Positions 61,386-64,000 of a DNA stretch of 64,000 bases are shown here, one piece after another; position 1 is the first letter of the stretch, and every line of letters starts with the position of its first letter. The translations under genes and the position numbers were made by a program. The DNA is taken from the NCBI RefSeq assembly GCF_002285795.1, contig NZ_CP022961.1, forward strand, positions 4,964,001 to 5,028,000. The letters run 5' to 3'. The DNA comes from Plantactinospora sp. KBS50 (GTDB lineage Bacteria; Actinomycetota; Actinomycetes; Mycobacteriales; Micromonosporaceae). Under the pieces are notes generated by a model that worked only from the letters and a program-made list of their open reading frames with translations, made no database searches and was not told the origin of the DNA.

Positions 61386-62263
61386 GTGCGATGGCATCGC
61401 CGCTGGACGGCATTTTCCCCCGGGTACCGCTCGGCGACTGGCTGGAGAAGGTCGTCGACTGGGCCACCGGCGCTCTCGGCCCGCTCTTCGACGCGATCGC
61501 GTCCCTGGTCGAGGCGTTGGTCCGGCCGCTGACGGACCTGCTCACCAGCATCCCGGCCGTGGTGGTCGTACTGGTCATCGCCGGCCTGGGCACCTGGCTG
61601 CGCAGCTGGAAGTTCGGGCTCGGCGCGCTGGTCGGCCTGGGGCTGGTGGCCGGGATGCCGTACTGGGAACAGACGATGAACACGCTGGCCCAGGTGCTCG
61701 TCGCCAGCACGTTGTCGCTGCTGTTCGCCGTGCCGCTGGGCATCTTCATCGCGGAGAACCGGCGGGCCTCGGCGGCGGCCCGCCCGGTGCTGGACCTGAT
61801 GCAGACGTTGCCGGCGTTCGTCTACCTGATCCCGGCCATCTTCTTCTTCGGCATCGGCACCGTCCCCGGCGTGCTGGCCACCCTGGTCTTCAGCATGCCG
61901 CCCGGGGTCCGGCTCACCGAGTTGGGCCTGCGGCACGTCGACCCCGAGATCGTGCAGGCCGGTGAGGCGTTCGGCGCCTCGCCGTGGAAGATCCTGTTGC
62001 GCACCAAGCTGCCGCTGGCGCTACCGACGATCATGACGGGCGTCAACCAGGTCATCATGCTGGCGCTGTCCATGGTGGTCATCGCGGGCATGGTCGGGGC
62101 CGGCGGACTGGGCGATGTGATCATGTTCGCCCTGGCCCAGGTCGAGGTGGGCAGCGGCTTCGAGGGCGGCATCGCCGTGGTGGTGTTGGCCATCGTGCTC
62201 GACCGGCTCACCGATTCGATCGGCGGCCGGTTCCCCGCCGCACGGGCCCAACGGGCCGGGTGA
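61382..62263 (+). CDS. proW: Glycine betaine/proline ABC transporter permease
   Basis: A 293-residue inner-membrane permease with about seven hydrophobic segments. The cytoplasmic EAA loop is visible as GEAFGASPWKILLRTKLPLA (near residues 190-210), which docks to the ProV ATPase, and GMVGAGGLGDVI follows. The start ATG 61382 overlaps the proV stop by four bases. It ends 142 bases before proX with a hairpin in the gap. Confidence 0.96.
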   Translation: MSAMASPLDGIFPRVPLGDWLEKVVDWATGALGPLFDAIASLVEALVRPLTDLLTSIPAVVVVLVIAGLGTWLRSWKFGLGALVGLGLVAGMPYWEQTMNTLAQVLVASTLSLLFAVPLGIFIAENRRASAAARPVLDLMQTLPAFVYLIPAIFFFGIGTVPGVLATLVFSMPPGVRLTELGLRHVDPEIVQAGEAFGASPWKILLRTKLPLALPTIMTGVNQVIMLALSMVVIAGMVGAGGLGDVIMFALAQVEVGSGFEGGIAVVVLAIVLDRLTDSIGGRFPAARAQRAG

Positions 62264-62269
62264 CGGCCC

Positions 62270-62300
62270 GGGGCGACCGGCCGAGCGGGCCGGTCGCCCC
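62270..62300 (+). other. Intercistronic hairpin between proW and proX
   Basis: A perfect 13-bp stem (62270-62282 with 62288-62300, ggggcgaccggcc and its complement) with a five-base loop, seven bases after the proW stop and 106 bases before proX. It could be an attenuator or an mRNA-stabilising element that raises the amount of the binding protein relative to the membrane parts. Confidence 0.7.
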
Positions 62301-62405
62301 CCACATCCAGCAGGGAGCGAGATTCGCGCCGGTGCCCTGCCATGCCAACTGCTCGGCATTTCGGCATGTTTTCGCCGGCTGTTACCCAATAGGAAGGAAA
62401 TACGC

Positions 62406-63293
62406 ATGTTGAAGCCCCTCACCCGCGGCCTGGCCGTGGCGCTCACCGCCGCGCTCGCGCTCGGTGCCGCCGCCTGCGGCGACAACTCCGAGACCGGATC
62501 CGAGGGCGAACCGAAGAAGATCACCATCGGCTACATGGCCTGGGACGAGGCGATCGCCGCGTCCAACCTGTGGAAGAAGATTCTGGAGGACGAGGGCTAC
62601 CAGGTCGAACTCAAGAACCTGGAGGCCGGCCTCGTCTTCGGTGGCCTCGCCAACGGCGACCTGGACCTGTTCCTGGACGGCTGGCTGCCGCAGACCCACG
62701 CCTCCTACATGGACCGGTACGGCGACAAGCTGGACAACCTCGGTTCCTGGTACGACGACGCGAGCCTGAGCATCGCGGTGCCGGAGTACGTCCAGGGTGT
62801 CGACTCGCTGGCGGACCTGGCCGGCAAGGCCGACGAGTTCGGCGGCCAGATGGTGGGCATCGAGCCCGGCGCCGGGCTCACCAAGGCCACCCAGGAGAAG
62901 GTCCTGCCGGAGTACGGCCTGAAGGACTCGATGCGGCTCAAGACCTCGTCCACCCCGGCCATGCTGGCGGCGCTGGACGGTGCCATCAAGGACCAGAAGC
63001 CGATCGTGGTGACGCTGTGGCACCCGCACTGGGCGTACGCGAAGTACGACCTGAAGGACCTGAAGGACCCGAAGGAGACGCTGGGTACCGCGGAGCACAT
63101 CGACATGCTGACCCGCAAGGGGTTCGACACGGACTTCCCCGAGGTCACCGCGATGCTCAAGAAGTTCAAGATGGACGGTGACCAGCTCGCCTCGCTGGAG
63201 GACCAGGTGTTCAACCAGCACAAGGGCGACGAGGCCACCGCGATCGACGCGTGGCTGGAGGCGAACCCGGACTACGTGGGCACGCTGTCCTGA
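62406..63293 (+). CDS. proX: Glycine betaine-binding lipoprotein
   Basis: A 295-residue periplasmic-type binding protein anchored by a lipid: the signal peptide ends in LALGAAAC (cysteine 24). The OpuAC/ProX fold shows KKITIGYMAWDEAIAASNLW, GDLDLFLDGWLPQTHASYMD, GQMVGIEPGAGLTKATQEKV and PIVVTLWHPHWAYAKYDLKD. Tryptophan residues in WLPQTH and LWHPHW likely form the cage for the trimethylammonium group. The ribosome site is aggaagg (62391 region), ATG 62406. It supplies osmoprotectant to the ProV-ProW channel. Confidence 0.96.
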   Translation: MLKPLTRGLAVALTAALALGAAACGDNSETGSEGEPKKITIGYMAWDEAIAASNLWKKILEDEGYQVELKNLEAGLVFGGLANGDLDLFLDGWLPQTHASYMDRYGDKLDNLGSWYDDASLSIAVPEYVQGVDSLADLAGKADEFGGQMVGIEPGAGLTKATQEKVLPEYGLKDSMRLKTSSTPAMLAALDGAIKDQKPIVVTLWHPHWAYAKYDLKDLKDPKETLGTAEHIDMLTRKGFDTDFPEVTAMLKKFKMDGDQLASLEDQVFNQHKGDEATAIDAWLEANPDYVGTLS

Positions 63294-63442
63294 CGCGTAC
63301 CACCCGACGACGGGCGGCGACGGCACGAGCCGTCGCCGCCCGTCGCGTCTTCCGGTGGGTCCGGGCGCGGGCGGACCGGACCCGGGCGGGCGGCGCGGGG
63401 CCACTTGTCCGGGCATCGATGGGCATGTACATTGTCGCCCTA

Positions 63443-63463
63443 ACAGTTAACAAAGTTAACTGT
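63443..63463 (+). promoter_or_regulatory. Perfect palindrome before the GH18 gene
   Basis: acagttaac (63443-63451) and gttaactgt (63455-63463) form a perfect inverted repeat around aaa, only nine bases before the ggagg ribosome site (63472-63476). It stands out in the very GC-rich context and looks like an operator for a chitin- or sugar-responsive regulator. It does not match the DasR consensus known from Streptomyces chitinase genes. Confidence 0.6.
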
Positions 63464-63480
63464 GGCGCCAGGAGGTCCCC

Positions 63481-64000
63481 ATGCAGCCACCAGCCCGCGC
63501 ACCACTCGCCATCGCCGCCACTCTCGCCCTCGGCGCCGCCGCCGCGGGCGTACTGCTCACCGCACCGCCGGCCGGAGCCGCCACGCTCGGCAGCAACTGG
63601 TACGCCTCGGCGCCGTACCTGATGCCGTTCGACAACAGCCCGCCGGACGCGGTCGCCGTGATGAACGCGACCGGGCAGAAGGCGTTCCAGCTCGCGTTCA
63701 TCCTGGCCCCGAACGGCGGCGGCTGCTCACCCACCTGGGACGGCACCCGGCCGGTCGGCTCGGACACCGAGGCCGCGGCGCTGATCAGCCGGATCCGCGC
63801 CGCGGGCGGCGACGTCAGCGTCTCCATCGGCGGCTACGGCGGCACCAAGCTGGGCCAGACCTGCGGTACGCCGGCCGCCACGGCCGCCGCGTACCAACAG
63901 GTCGTCACGAAGTACGCCCTCAAGGCCATCGACTTCGACCTGGAGGAACCCGAGTACGAGAACGCCACCGCCGTCCACAACGAACTCGGCGCGGCGCAGA
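63481..64000 (+). CDS. Secreted GH18 chitinase-like protein, 3'-truncated by window edge
   Basis: The first 173 codons of an exported glycosyl hydrolase. After a signal peptide (APLAIAATLALGAAAAGV, cleavage near AGAATL) the catalytic domain begins NWYASAPYLMPF and shows VSVSIGGYGG and the catalytic DxxDxE motif IDFDLEEPEYEN. This is typical of actinobacterial GH18 chitinases with an unusual DFDLEE core. ATG 63481 follows ggagg (63472-63476). The rest lies beyond the window, so additional binding modules cannot be judged. Confidence 0.9.
   Translation, partial: MQPPARAPLAIAATLALGAAAAGVLLTAPPAGAATLGSNWYASAPYLMPFDNSPPDAVAVMNATGQKAFQLAFILAPNGGGCSPTWDGTRPVGSDTEAAALISRIRAAGGDVSVSIGGYGGTKLGQTCGTPAATAAAYQQVVTKYALKAIDFDLEEPEYENATAVHNELGAAQ

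Overview
This is a very GC-rich chromosomal window (third codon positions almost all G or C, frequent GTG starts) from an actinobacterium, most likely a member of the Micromonosporaceae. The case rests on the aceE / PucR regulator / fabD-fabH-acpP-fabF-accD neighbourhood, the DUF3145 and DUF222-HNH genes, a ydaO-type c-di-AMP riboswitch in front of a secreted wall enzyme, and many secreted glycosidases. The species assignment is inference. I saw no rRNA, tRNA, CRISPR array, insertion sequence or phage genes.

Layout. 1-6.7 kb: end of an SDR gene, a MuiA-like DUF4139 protein, a YjbQ protein, aceE and a SRPBCC protein. 6.8-16 kb: a sugar module (GH1 beta-glucosidase plus MFS transporter), an ArsB/SLC13-type pump, gltX, a divergent epimerase/TetR pair with two matching operators, a small secreted protein and a quinone-reductase-like enzyme. 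16.5-23.2 kb: the housekeeping fatty acid locus, with a PucR regulator (FasR-like), fabD carrying an extra C-terminal domain, fabH, acpP, fabF and an accD6-like carboxyltransferase. 23.4-30.7 kb: a secreted CE4 deacetylase with a CBM2, an aldo/keto reductase, a 49-residue membrane peptide, a GH3 lipoprotein, DUF3145, a small conserved protein, a carbonic anhydrase and an alpha/beta hydrolase. 30.7-39.1 kb: a HelD-type RNA polymerase recycling ATPase, a CDF metal exporter, the c-di-AMP riboswitch and its M15-like wall enzyme, an STAS protein, several hypothetical proteins, a triple-BON protein and a DsbA-like protein. 39.2-48.7 kb: a MalT-like LuxR regulator, a trans-acting-enoyl-reductase-like protein, a MerR-sliding-clamp fusion, a flavin monooxygenase with a convergent TetR gene, an aldo/keto reductase and an orphan response regulator. 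48.8-57.6 kb: a NuoF-ferredoxin fusion coupled to a ferric-reductase-like membrane protein, a repeat-expanded DUF222-HNH gene and a class A penicillin-binding protein. 57.8-64 kb: a TetR / flavin monooxygenase pair, a glycine betaine ABC transporter operon (proV-proW-proX) and the start of a GH18 chitinase.

Two features run through the window. Eight reading-frame breaks in seven genes all need one added base, several of them in G/C runs, which points to missed bases in the sequence more than to real pseudogenes. Short GC-rich tandem repeats are also everywhere: inside coding regions as in-frame expansions, and at five gene ends where the last codons and stop are copied just past the stop.

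The most promising leads are the MerR-DnaN fusion with an internal ribosome site at the domain border, the FabD with a lysine-less biotinyl/lipoyl-like tail behind a 15-codon leader ORF, the riboswitch with a competing hairpin at the ribosome site, and the NuoF-ferredoxin/ferric-reductase-like electron transfer pair.
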